Source of the DNA: Phymorhynchus buccinoides
Lineage: Eukaryota > Mollusca > Gastropoda > Neogastropoda > Raphitomidae
Assembly: GCA_017654935.2 (NCBI GenBank)
Contig: CM065711.1
Span: 27,721,807 to 27,785,806 of the forward strand
Reading direction: 5' to 3'
DNA: 64,000 nt
The notes below the pieces were generated by a model. The model was not told the origin of the DNA. It was given only the letters and a program-made list of their open reading frames with translations, and did no database searches. Each line of letters opens with the position of its first letter. Positions within the stretch are counted from its first letter, which is position 1. Made by a program: the position numbers and the translations under genes. Positions 1 to 11,429 of the stretch are shown one piece after another.

Positions 1-2430
1 AAGTTGGGAGCTCCCTGCAATGGATGAATCATTATCATCGTCATCATCATCATTATCATCAGTCCAGAAGTTGGGAGCTCCCTGCAATGGATGAATCATT
101 ATCATCGTCATCATCATCATTATCATCAGTCCAGAAGTTGGGAGCTCCCTGCAATGGATGAATCATTATCATCGTCATCATCATCATTATCATCAGTCCA
201 GAAGTTGGGAGCTCCCTGCAATGGATGAATCATTATCATCGTCATCATCATCATTATCATCAGTCCAGAAGTTGGGAGCTCCCTGCAATGGATGAATCAT
301 TATCATCGTCATCATCATCATTATCATCAGTCCAGAAGTTGGGAGCTCCCTGCAATGGATGAATCATTATCATCGTCATCATCATCATTATCATCAGTCC
401 AGAAGTTGGGAGCTCCCTGCAATGGATGAATCATTATCATCGTCATCATCATCATTATCATCAGTCCAGAAGTTGGGAGCTCCCTGCAATGGATGAATCA
501 TTATCATCGTCATCATCATCATTATCATCAGTCCAGAAGTTGGGAGCTCCCTGCAATGGATGAATCATTATCATCGTCATCATCATCATTATCATCAGTC
601 CAGAAGTTGGGAGCTCCCTGCAATGGATGAATCATTATCATCGTCATCATCATCATTATCATCAGTCCAGAAGTTGGGAGCTCCCTGCAATGGATGAATC
701 ATTATCATCGTCATCATCATCATTATCATCAGTCCAGAAGTTGGGAGCTCCCTGCAATGGATGAATCATTATCATCGTCATCATCATCATTATCATCAGT
801 CCAGAAGTTGGGAGCTCCCTGCAATGGATGAATCATTATCATCGTCATCATCATCATTATCATCAGTCCAGAAGTTGGGAGCTCCCTGCAATGGATGAAT
901 CATTATCATCGTCATCATCATCATTATCATCAGTCCAGAAGTTGGGAGCTCCCTGCAATGGATGAATCATTATCATCGTCATCATCATCATTATCATCAG
1001 TCCAGAAGTTGGGAGCTCCCTGCAATGGATGAATCATTATCATCGTCATCATCATCATTATCATCAGTCCAGAAGTTGGGAGCTCCCTGCAATGGATGAA
1101 TCATTATCATCGTCATCATCATCATTATCATCAGTCCAGAAGTTGGGAGCTCCCTGCAATGGATGAATCATTATCATCGTCATCATCATCATTATCATCA
1201 GTCCAGAAGTTGGGAGCTCCCTGCAATGGATGAATCATTATCATCGTCATCATCATCATTATCATCAGTCCAGAAGTTGGGAGCTCCCTGCAATGGATGA
1301 ATCATTATCATCGTCATCATCATCATTATCATCAGTCCAGAAGTTGGGAGCTCCCTGCAATGGATGAATCATTATCATCGTCATCATCATCATTATCATC
1401 AGTCCAGAAGTTGGGAGCTCCCTGCAATGGATGAATCATTATCATCGTCATCATCATCATTATCATCAGTCCAGAAGTTGGGAGCTCCCTGCAATGGATG
1501 AATCATTATCATCGTCATCATCATCATTATCATCAGTCCAGAAGTTGGGAGCTCCCTGCAATGGATGAATCATTATCATCGTCATCATCATCATTATCAT
1601 CAGTCCAGAAGTTGGGAGCTCCCTGCAATGGATGAATCATTATCATCGTCATCATCATCATTATCATCAGTCCAGAAGTTGGGAGCTCCCTGCAATGGAT
1701 GAATCATTATCATCGTCATCATCATCATTATCATCAGTCCAGAAGTTGGGAGCTCCCTGCAATGGATGAATCATTATCATCGTCATCATCATCATTATCA
1801 TCAGTCCAGAAGTTGGGAGCTCCCTGCAATGGATGAATCATTATCATCGTCATCATCATCATTATCATCAGTCCAGAAGTTGGGAGCTCCCTGCAATGGA
1901 TGAATCATTATCATCGTCATCATCATCATTATCATCAGTCCAGAAGTTGGGAGCTCCCTGCAATGGATGAATCATTATCATCGTCATCATCATCATTATC
2001 ATCAGTCCAGAAGTTGGGAGCTCCCTGCAATGGATGAATCATTATCATCGTCATCATCATCATTATCATCAGTCCAGAAGTTGGGAGCTCCCTGCAATGG
2101 ATGAATCATTATCATCGTCATCATCATCATTATCATCAGTCCAGAAGTTGGGAGCTCCCTGCAATGGATGAATCATTATCATCGTCATCATCATCATTAT
2201 CATTAGCATCATCATCATCATCATTATCAGTCCAGAAGTTGGGAGCTCCCTGCAATGGATGAATCATTATCATCGTCATCATCATCACTATCATCATCAT
2301 CATTATCATCGTCACCATTATCATCATTATCAGTCGAGAAGTTGGGAGCTCCCTGTAATGAATATTCATTATCATTATCGTCATTATTATCATCATCATT
2401 ATCATCATCATCATTACATCATTAAATACA
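1..2430. repeat. 67-bp array carrying the inferred E16 splice acceptor
   Basis: About 32 nearly identical 67-bp units start at base 1, followed by three divergent ones from about 2200. On the minus strand each unit has ATC/GAT-type repeats, then CATTGCAG, then GGAGCTCCCAACTTCTGGAC. That reads as an acceptor plus exon start in the phase E15 needs (frame ..GSSQLLD). The real exon would be beyond the left edge. The array is cut by the window edge. Confidence 0.9.
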
Positions 2431-2566
2431 TCGTCATTTTCATAAAAACTAGACTGGCAAGCATAAACACATCGTCATTTTTATCAAAACTAAACATCGT
2501 CATTTTCATCAAAACTAGACTGGTAAGCATAAACATATCGTCATTTTTATGAAAACTAGACTGGTA
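2424..2566. repeat. Short imperfect repeat, about 40-bp unit
   Basis: Three to four imperfect copies of a unit containing CATCGTCATTTT and AAAACTAGACTGGTAAGC lie between the two large arrays. No coding content is supported. Confidence 0.6.
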
Positions 2567-4395
2567 AGCTTCCCCTACTCACCAGAAAGAAAACATACCC
2601 AATAATACCAAACACACCGACTTCCCCTACTCACCAGAAAGAAAAAAATACCAATTATACCAACTTCCCCTACTCACCAGAAAGAACAAATACAAAATAA
2701 TACCAAATACACCAAATTCTCCTACTCACCAGAAAGAAAAAATACCAAATAATACCAAATACACCAACTTCCCCTACTCACCAGAAAGAACAAAAATACC
2801 AAAAAAATACCAACTTCCCCTACTCACCAGAAACAAAAAAATACCAAGTTCCCCTACTCACCAGAAAGAAAAAAGACCCCCCAAAATACCAACTTCCCCT
2901 ACTCGCCAGAAACAAAAAAATACAAAAAAATACCAAGTTCCCCTACTCACCAGAAAGAAAAAATACCAAGTTCCCCTACTCACCAGAAAGAAAAAATACC
3001 AACAAATACCAAGTTCCCCTACTCACCAGAAAGAACAAAAATGCCAAATAATACCAACTTCCCCTACTCACCAGAAACAAAAAAATACCAACAAATACCA
3101 ACTTCCCCTACTCACCAGAAACAAAAAAATACCAACAAATACCAAGTTCCCCTACTCACCAGAAAGAACAAAAATACCAAATACTTTATTAGCTCAAAAG
3201 TGAGAAATTGATTTGTGGCACGGCATAAACACACATACAATAAGAACATAATAATGAAATACACAACACATAAAACTTTATAGGACACGTAAAAAGAAAC
3301 CATGATTATTCAATATAATAATTACAATAATAATAATAATATATTGAATAATCGTGGTTTCTTTGTACATGCTACCAATCACACCAGCTTCCCCTAGTTG
3401 CCAGAAAGAAATTACAACAACTTCCCCTACTCACCAGAAAGAAAAAATACCCCAAAAATACCAACTTCCCCTACTCACCAGAAAGAAAAAATACCAACTT
3501 CCCCAGAAAGAAAAAACAAACCAAATTACACCAAGTAATTCACCAGCCAGAAAAAAATACCAATTACACCAGCTTCCCCTAGTCACCAGAAATAAATTAC
3601 ACCAAGTTCCCTAACTCACCAGCAAGAAAAAATACCAATTACACCAAGTTCCCCTACTCACCAGCAAGAAAAAATACCAATTACACCAGCTTCCCCTAGT
3701 CACCAGAAATAAATTACACCAAGTTCCCTAACTCACCAGCAAGAAAAAATACCAATTACACCAAGTTCCCCTACTCACCAGCAAGAAAAAATACCAATTA
3801 CACCAACTTCCCCTACTCACCAGCAAGAAAAAATACCAATTACACCAGCTTCCCCTAGTCAGCAGAAATAAATTACACCAAGTTCCCTTACTCACCAGCA
3901 AGAACAAATACCAATTACACCAAGTTCCCCTACTCACCAATCAAGATATTTATTGTCTTTACCCCACTTCCCCTACTCACCAGCAAGAAAAAATACCAAT
4001 TACACCAGCTTCCCCTAGTCACCAGAAAGAAATTACGCCAAGTTCCCCTACTCACCAACAAGAAAAAATACCAATTACCCCAGCTTTCCCTAGTCACCAG
4101 AAAGAAAAAAATACCAATTACACCAACTTCCCCTACTCACCAGAAAGAAAAAATATACCAAATTACACCAGCTTCCCCTAGTCATCAGAAAGAAAAAATA
4201 CCAAGTTCCCCTACTCACCAGAAAGAAAAAAATACCAATTACACCAGCTTCCCCTACTCACCAGAAAGAAAAAATATACCAAATGATACCAATTACACCA
4301 GCTTCCCCTAGTCATCAGCAAGAAAAAGTACCAAGTTCCCCTACTCACCAGAAATAAATAAAACAAAGCAAATGACACCAAGTTCCCCTACTCAC
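2566..4395. repeat. Donor-derived array of E15
   Basis: About 38 imperfect copies of a 30-45 bp unit. On the transcript strand each starts with CTGGTGAGTAGGGGAA, the E15 end plus its donor, followed by variable A/T-rich filler (TTGGTATTTTTTC). Most copies keep GGTGAGT; some read GGTGACT. The array is interrupted at about 3180-3370 by A/T-rich DNA with a hairpin (arms about 3294-3318 and 3343-3367). Confidence 0.85.
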
Positions 4396-4531
4396 CAGCC
4401 AACACGGTGAGAATGGCGGCAGCGTGGATGTAGGTGTCGCCGGGGTAGTAGCTGAGGGTGGTGTGGTCGGCGCCGAACTTCAGGAAGAAGACGACCAGGC
4501 GTGCGATGTTCATCGCGGGGACCTGTCCCAG
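4396..4531 (-). CDS. Exon E15: ankyrin-like block, module 3 (last exon in window)
   Basis: 136 nt, residues about 1007-1051. Acceptor TTTGAACAG, donor GTGAGTAG, phases 0 and 1. MNIARLVVFFLKFGADHTTL and the following IHAAAILTVL form an ankyrin-like unit. The acceptor side is repeated about seven times to the right in 90-bp units, and the donor side about 38 times to the left. The gene continues left of the window. Confidence 0.78.
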
Positions 4532-5130
4532 CTGTTCAAATAACTAAACCAATGAGTTATTACCGAACTTCAGGAACAAGATGACCAGGCGTGCGATGTT
4601 CATCGAGAGGACCTGTCCCAGCTGTTCACAGAACTAAACCAATGAGTTATTACCGAACTTCAGGAAGAAGACGACCAGGCGGGCGATGTTCATCGAGGGG
4701 ACCTGTCCCAGCTGTTCACAGTACTAAACCAATGAGTTATTACCGAACTTCAGGAAGAAGATGACCAGGCGGGCGATGTTCAGCGAGGGGACCTGTCCCA
4801 GCTGTTCACAGAACTAAACCAATGAGTTATTACCGAACTTCAGGAAGAAGATGACCAGGCGGGCGATGTTCAGCGAGGGGACCTGTCCCAGCTGTTCACA
4901 GAACTAAACCAATGAGTTATTACCGAACTTCAGGAAGAAGATGACCAGGCGGGCGATGTTCAGCGAGGGGACCTGTCCCAGCTGTTCACAGAACTAAAAC
5001 AATGAGTTATTACCGCACTTCAGGAAGAAGATTGTTACCGCACTTCAGGAAGAAGACGACCAGGCGGGCGATGTTCACCGCGGGGACCTGTCCCAGCTGT
5101 TCACAGTACTAAAACAATCAGTTATTACCG
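4532..5130. repeat. Acceptor-derived array of E15, 90-bp unit
   Basis: About seven units, six of them at exact 90-bp spacing. Each carries the E15 start (about 60 bp of coding sequence) plus GAACAG acceptor and about 28 bp of intron. Copies differ from the exon at a few bases. They have no donor, so they cannot be whole exons. Confidence 0.85.
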
Positions 5131-6181
5131 CATTTTCCCCACTGTCAGGCCGTGTACATACATACATAAGCGGATAATTCTGTGTGGGAAACCTGTGCGC
5201 AATTCATAAATAAGTGAAACAAAGAAGGGAAAAAATGTGCGCACATGTCCGAATTTCCCCTATACGCGTAAACTTTTATCCTTCTTTCTTCCACTTATTT
5301 AGGGTTTTCCGTACAGAACTTATGCATCTAATGTGAACAAGGCCTTAAAGCTAGTCTGACCCGTGCGCTTTACGCACGTAAACAAATCCCACGGCTGTTG
5401 AACGCAGAGGTTCCGCTAGCCTACCAAAAGTTTCGGTGGACAGTACCGGCAACAGGAAAATATTCCGGTACTGGCCATCACACAGCCGGTGCAATCAAAC
5501 TTCGCTGTGCAGAAAATATCTCGATGTACATAGATCTATGCGATCGTAATGCGTCATTGTATGTTGCCTTTTAAGACCAAGTTATGTTACTTTTGTGATG
5601 TTGTCGTCATCATCAGACAAACAGAACGACAGAAAGACGTCAGAGGGGGGTGAGGGGAGAGCTACACAATCTATACAGATAAGAAACCGGAGAGCAGAGA
5701 GCGGGAAGCCCACAAGCGGGAACACAACCTTGCTATTTACGTAAGCATGACGCAAAACTTTTATCGCGCATCTGCCTGACGTAGGTGTGTGACGCAGGGT
5801 CTTTCCTTACCAGCTCGAAATAAATTCTCAGGTACCGGTACGCGATACCGATGACATTAATTTTTATCGGTACTAGACCAAAAAATATCGGTAAAAACCG
5901 GCATATGCCGGTCTAACGGAACCTCTGTTGAACGTCGGTAAGAGCAGGGAGATCCCGCTGCCTGGTATGGCCAAATTGATAGCTAGGTTTTCCAAGTGTG
6001 CCCACACCCCCTCCTCACCCTGTGCCCCACCCACACCACCACCAAAAAAAATTAAAAAAAATTGGGTAGGCGCTGCACATGCAGCGACGTGCTCTCCAGG
6101 GGAGAGCAGCCCGAATTTCACAGAGATAAGTCTGTGACTAGAATAATATACTTAAAATACCAAAAACTAAATCTGGCCCAC
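5131..6181. other. Intron sequence, no gene seen
   Basis: Intron between E15 and E14. It holds a SINE-tail-like fragment at about 5345-5385 (AAAGCTAGTCTGACCCGTGC, also present at 38.64 kb) and nothing else recognisable. Confidence 0.5.
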
Positions 6182-6417
6182 CTGCCACGAGCACAGAGGC
6201 TTCAGATTGACGTCCATCCTGGGTAGGTTGCCGCGCCATTTGGTCTCCACAGCGACAAACTGCTTGAAGCAGAAGTCCCCGGCCGCCCACTCTTCGTTGG
6301 TGCCCAGAGAGAGGCCCAGGGCCAGCTGGTTCCCCGTGCAGTAGAAATCGTAGGCCACCTTGGCCCAAATGTCCACCGAGACGTAGCCCAGGTTGGGGAC
6401 TCGGTCTGGCGGTTTCT
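6182..6417 (-). CDS. Exon E14: helical linker, module 3
   Basis: 236 nt, residues about 928-1006. Acceptor TTATCTTTCAG, donor GTGGGC, phases 1 and 0; it is exactly as long as E4. GYVSVDIWAKVAYDFYCTGN carries the W-helix shared with E4 and E9. No border-derived array is next to it. Confidence 0.78.
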
Positions 6418-6864
6418 CTGAAAGATAATCTACCCGGTAGCGTCTTTTCAGAAGTTATTGCTACGCTTAATACATGGGTGCAAATTTTTTTTTATCATTA
6501 GGCGCTGCTGTGCATAGGCCTCTGCAACTAGCGTTATTAACGCCCTTGACAGTGAGAGTAATTGCTCTTGCTGGTCAGTAGGCTAGAAGGCTATGCCACT
6601 CTTGGATAGATGTTGATTTGTTTGTATGTCGTCCTCTCCACCATTGTTGATGTGTACTGTGTGGGTGAAGGGTCATAAAGGCGAACTTGGCACATTCTTT
6701 TTTTGAGAATGATGCTTTGCTTGTCTCACTTTGGCTCTGACCCACACATTGCTAGATGATTGGTATCGTAATCAAAATTGGTGAAGGGGGAGCTAATTAG
6801 AAAGAGTTTTCCCCCTTTGTTCAATTTTTTAGAGATTGAGGGTCGTAAACATGAGGAGGGTGAT

Positions 6865-7190
6865 CTTCTTCTTCGATCGCTCAGACAGTGTCCTGTCAAT
6901 TATGAGCGCAGATGCGCCATGCTGCCATTATGCACCTAACTAAGAAATAGGCCCAGCAAGTCCGACTTCGACTGGAGGAAATGTTTTTGAAAGTGTTTCT
7001 TAAAAAAAAAGGCAGGAGAATGGACCGGTAAGGCAGAAAGATAGTCGATGTCAGTAAGCAAAGGGAAAAGGCAGAGTCAAAGAGAGTGGCAGATAGAGGA
7101 AGTTACAAGCACAGAACTTCCAGAAGGTGGGGGAACTATTTATACAAAAAACCCCCCGGTATCCCCACGGGGGGAAGAGGGTGATCAAAG
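6865..7190 (+). mobile_element. Dispersed repeat, CGATCGCTCAGAC family
   Basis: Begins after a TTC run with CGATCGCTCAGACAGTGTCC and ends near a GGGGAACTATTTATAC block. Related copies are at about 25290-25545 and 28140-28400 (reverse) and 35545-35880 (forward); short ends are at about 26615 and 27005. No transposase or reverse transcriptase frame is visible, so the class is unknown. Confidence 0.6.
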
Positions 7191-7216
7191 TACAATATTG
7201 CAAAAAAACAACTCAC

Positions 7217-7376
7217 CATATTTGGTGACGATGGTTTTAACGAGTTCCTTCAGGATGTCTTTTCTCTGCGACTCGGTGGCGTCTGCTCCCATGGCGTTGA
7301 AGGCGTTGCTGAAAGCTTTGACTGCGGCCTGTGCTTTGTTCTTGCGAAGCAGCGCTCGCCCCACACGCATGTGACC
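7217..7376 (-). CDS. Exon E13: TPR repeat, module 3
   Basis: 160 nt, residues about 875-927. Acceptor ATCACAG, donor GTGAGTTG, phases 0 and 1. GHMRVGRALLRKNKAQAAVK completes the TPR begun in E12. The acceptor is unusual: the upstream 40 bases are GAT-rich, not pyrimidine-rich. The exon start recurs four more times at 7.48-8.42 kb. Confidence 0.8.
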
Positions 7377-8530
7377 CTGTGATCGATCATCACAATCATC
7401 ATCATTGTCATCATCAGCAGCATTATCAGAAAGCACTGTGACCCAGTGTAAGCATCATTATCAATATGTTTTACTTTGCACTTTGACTGCGGCCTGTGCT
7501 TTGTCCTTGCGAAGCAGCGCTCGCCCCACACGCATGTGACCCTGTGATCGATCATCACAATCATCATCATTGTCATCATCAGCAGCATTATCAGAAAGCA
7601 CTGTGACCCAGTGTAAGCATCATCATCAATATGTTTTACTTTGCACTTTGACTGCGGCCTGTGCTTTGTCCTTGCGAAGCAGCGCTCGCCCCACACGCAT
7701 GTGACCCTGTGATCATCACAATCATCATCATTGTCATCATCAGCAGCATTATCAGAAAGCACTGTGACCCAGTGTAAGCATCATCATCAATATGTTTTAC
7801 TTTGCACTTTGACTGCATCTTCTGCCAGGCATGGGAATTGTCAGTCTTTGGGCTGATTTCAGCTTTTTTGATGGTTCTCTTCAGTCTTTTTTTTGCAAGT
7901 TTCAGCTTTTTTGATGGTCCAAGAGGACATTTATGAGATTAAAAAAAAAGAAGCCCAATAGGTAAAACTTAAGTTATTGGTTATGAATGAATGCAAAATG
8001 AACTAAATATATGTCTTATCTCTAATACTGTTTTTAAGGCTTAAATAACAGAAGAAGCTTCATTTTCTGGGGGCTGTATCCCAACACACACGGTTTTCAG
8101 TTGTTGTTTTATTCCTTGTTGTTCTTATGCCTGCTTCCAGACCCCAATTTTCAGTCTTTTTTGTCTTCTCTAATTCCCATGCCTGTCTGCTTTGTCCTTG
8201 CAAAGCAACGCTCGCCCCACACGCAGGTGACCCTGTGATCATCATCATTATCATCATCATCATCATCGTCATCAGCAGCATTATCAGAAAGCATTGTGAC
8301 CAAGTGTAAGCATCATTATCATCATCATCATCAATATGTTTTACTTTACACTTTGACTCCATCTTCTGCTTTGTACTTGCGAAGCAACGCTCGCCCAACA
8401 CGCAGGTGACCCTGTGATCATCATCATCATCATCATTGTCATCATCATTGTCATCATCATCGTCATCATCATCATCATCATCATCTTCATCAGCAGCATT
8501 ATCAGAAAGCATTGTGACCTGTCGGTTTTC
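7377..8530. repeat. Acceptor-derived array of E13
   Basis: Four extra copies of the first 60 or so coding bases of E13 with its ACAG acceptor, at about 7476-7545, 7634-7712, 8183-8241 and 8352-8420. They are separated by ATC repeats and spacer; the first copies are about 153 bp apart. Unrelated T-rich DNA occupies 7815-8180. Confidence 0.85.
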
Positions 8531-8640
8531 AAAACCAACCTGAAAACCCATCTATTCTCTGAACACTACTGTCCACCATGATCGGATTGTGAGAATGAAA
8601 GCCGTGTGCGGATGAGGAAGGGCATGGGAAAGGTGGGAGA

Positions 8641-8821
8641 CAGAAAGTGTGTGTGTTCATGCACGCATGCGCGCACTGGCATGTGCGCATATTTCCGTGC
8701 ATGCACGTGTGTGCGTGTGCTCGTGCATGTGTAGGCATAGGTGTGTATGTGTGTTTGTCTGTGTGTATGTATGTATGTTATGTATGTATGTACGCATGCA
8801 CGTATATATGTATGTGTGCAT
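8641..8821. repeat. TG-rich and TATG microsatellite
   Basis: Interrupted TG/GCATG/TATG runs. Apparent ORFs on both strands are low-complexity Cys/Val or His/Thr strings and are not genes. Confidence 0.8.
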
Positions 8822-9278
8822 GTGTTACGCCCAATCCATGAAATTGCCCATTTCATGAAATGGGCAAAATGGTTTGCCCAGTGCGTGAAATAGCCAATTT
8901 ATAACTTGCAAGTAAGAAAAGCAATATGAATGAAAAATAGTTTTTGTTCATTAGCACACATAGATCAAGAATTGGTTCAAACGAATGAGAAATCTCATCT
9001 GTAGATGAGTTAAAATTATTTTATTCAGACTTCATTTCATAAAACGTTTGATTCAACATGTGGCTCAGGCATGCCCCAGCTTAGCATCTGGTCGAGTTGG
9101 GGGGGCAGGATAGGGGTGCAAATACAATGCAGAAAAGTGTGATGCCATTGAATCAATCTTAATCAATACCTGTGTGAATGGGGATTCAACAATGTGATAT
9201 ACATTGTCCATTTCATAAATTGGGCAAAGCATTCTGCCCATTTCATGAAATGGGCAATTTCACGGATTGGGCGTAACA
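8822..9278. mobile_element. MITE with long inverted ends TGTTACGCCCAATCC
   Basis: Both ends carry TGTTACGCCCAATCC(A/G)TGA in inverted orientation. The inverted similarity extends over 55 bp and includes the inner palindrome CCCATTTCATGAAATGGG. The 457-bp interior has no ORF. No clear target duplication was seen. Confidence 0.75.
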
Positions 9279-9289
9279 TACACACACAC

Positions 9290-10321
9290 ACACAACAAAC
9301 TTACCCTATACCAATGCCCGTCAAACGACACACACTCTCTTTAGCATCCTCAAACACCTTCTCCACATTCTCCAACTGCAGGTGGCACTGCGATTAGCAT
9401 ACACACACACACACTACACACACAACAACAACACACTTACCCTATACCAATGCCCATCAAACGACACACACTCTCCTTAGCATCCTCAAACGCCTTCTCC
9501 ACCCTCCCCAACTGCAGGTGGCACTGCGATTAGCATACACACACAACAAACTTACCCTATACCAATGCCCGTCAAACAACACCCACTCCTTAGCATCCTC
9601 AAACACCTCCATGCTCCCCAACTGCAGGTGGTACTGCGATTAGTATACACACACACACACACTACACACACAAACTACACACACAACAACAACACATTTA
9701 CCTTATACCATTGCCCGTCAAACGACACGCACTCCTTCACATCCTCAAACGCCTTCTATACATTCCCAAACTGTAGGTGGCACTCCGATAAGCATACACA
9801 AACACACACACACACAACAACTTACTTTATACCATTGCCTGTCAAACGACACGCACTTCTTCGCATCCTCAAACGCCTTCTCCACCCTCCCCAACTGTAG
9901 GTGGCACTGCGATAAGTATACACACACTACACACACAACAAACTTACCTTATATCATTGCCCATCAAACGACACACGCACTCCTTAGCATCCTAAAACAC
10001 CTCTACGCTCCCCAACAGTAGGTGGCACTGCGATTAGTATACACACACACACACACAATAACAACCAACTTACCTTATACCATTGCCCGTCAAACGACAC
10101 GCACTCCTTAGCATCCTAAAACACCTCTACGCTCCCCAACAGTAGGTGGCACTGCGATTAGTATACACACACACACACACAATAACAACCAACTTACCTT
10201 ATACCATTGCCCGTCAAACGACACGCACTCCTTAGCATCCTAAAACACCTCTACGCTCCCCAACAGTAGGTGGCACTGCGATTAGTATACACACACACAC
10301 ACACAATAACAACCAACATAC
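9290..10321. repeat. Donor-derived array of E12
   Basis: Eight extra copies of the last 70-90 bases of E12 plus donor (TATAAG then GTAAGT), in units of about 110-145 bp joined by CA-rich runs (CACAACAAC). Copies near 9960-10300 are almost identical, suggesting recent duplication. Confidence 0.88.
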
Positions 10322-10596
10322 CTTATACCATTGCCCGTCAAACGACACGCACTCCTTCGCATCCTCAAACGCCTTGTCCACCCTCCCCAACTGCAGGTAG
10401 CACTCCGAGCGGTTGGAGAACAAAACCGCCAGCTCGTGCTTCTTCCCATCATGCCCTTTCGACGACTGGAAGTTGGGCGGGATTTTCTTGAGGAGGAGTT
10501 CGATGGCGGACGAGTAGAAGTCGATGGCTTCCCCGTAGTTTCTCTTCTTGTACTCCGTGTTCCCGCGCTCCTTCATCTCCTCCGGGGTCTTGGGAC
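10322..10596 (-). CDS. Exon E12: TPR repeats, module 3
   Basis: 275 nt, residues about 783-874. Acceptor GGCGCAG, donor GTATGT, phases 1 and 0. It is a canonical TPR pair: EEMKERGNTEYKKRNYGEAI and AVLFSNRSECYLQLGRVDKA. The segment AFEDAKECVSF is typical of TRANK1-like TPRs. The exon end with its donor is repeated eight more times to the left in CA-rich DNA. Confidence 0.88.
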
Positions 10597-10691
10597 CTGC
10601 GCCTGGTTTCAATCAATCAATCAATCAGTCAATATTTATTATCCCCGTTAAAATGAACAAGGACATTTTGTTTGATGTCACGTCACGTTAA

Positions 10692-11343
10692 CCCTTTCAC
10701 CGCCAGCCATTTTTCAGACACAAAATACGGTAAAGGTCAAGATGTGCCACCCCCCCTACCTATCTCGGTTAATTGTATTTTTCCGTTATTGCCTTTCTTA
10801 CCATACATAAAGCTGTATTTTAGGAACATTTTTAGCTAATAACCTTTTTGGAATACTAACCCTAACCCTAACCCTAACCCTAACCCCCCCCCACCGTATA
10901 AGACGGAAAAACGCAACGAACCACAACTGTGACAAATCGCGGTGTACTGCAGTACATAGTGGGGGGTAGGGTTAGGTTTAGGGCTAGGGTTAGGGTTAGG
11001 GTTAGTATTCCAAAAAGGTAATTAGCTAAAAATGTTCATAAAATACAGCTTTATGTATGGTAAGAAAGGCAAAAACGGAAAAATACAATTAACCGAGAAA
11101 TGCAGGGGGGGGTGGCACATCTTTACCTTTACCCAAAATACCTTTAAGCTTAACTGGGTAGAGAAGAAAAAAAATCTGCAAAATTGGGAATTCCTCTGTG
11201 AGATATATAACATTATGCCTATCCTTGCCTCACAAAATTAACAAAAATAATGTCTTCAGATAACAGGCCCCGGTTTGATGCCTTTCAGTGACATGGGTGT
11301 CTAGCCATTGTGGTGCATAAATGCGACATTGGCAGCGAAAGGG
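10692..11343. mobile_element. TTAA-flanked MITE with telomere-repeat foldback
   Basis: The ends CCCTTTCACCGCC and GGCAGCGAAAGGG are inverted with two mismatches and are flanked by TTAA at 10688-10691 and 11344-11347, as for piggyBac-type elements. Inside is a foldback with arms at about 10729-10865 and 10990-11133; its inner edges are CCCTAA repeats on one arm and TTAGGG repeats on the other. Confidence 0.7.
10857..11008. repeat. Inverted interstitial telomere-type repeats
   Basis: About five CCCTAA units (10857-10887) and about six TTAGGG-like units (10969-11008, two degenerate) face each other across an 80-bp spacer. The motif matches the common animal telomere repeat. Confidence 0.8.
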
Positions 11344-11429
11344 TTAAAACTTACACTAAAACACAATGCACACGAGAAGTAACATATCACAGATATAAGA
11401 TTATGAGTAAAGCTTATACATGCACAACG

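Noticed and set aside
1..2200. Possible CRISPR-like array of regular repeats
   Set aside because: The units are contiguous with no unique spacers, and the context is an animal intron.
10857..11008. A true chromosome end
   Set aside because: Only about 30-40 bp per side, inverted, internal to a MITE, with the gene continuing on both sides.
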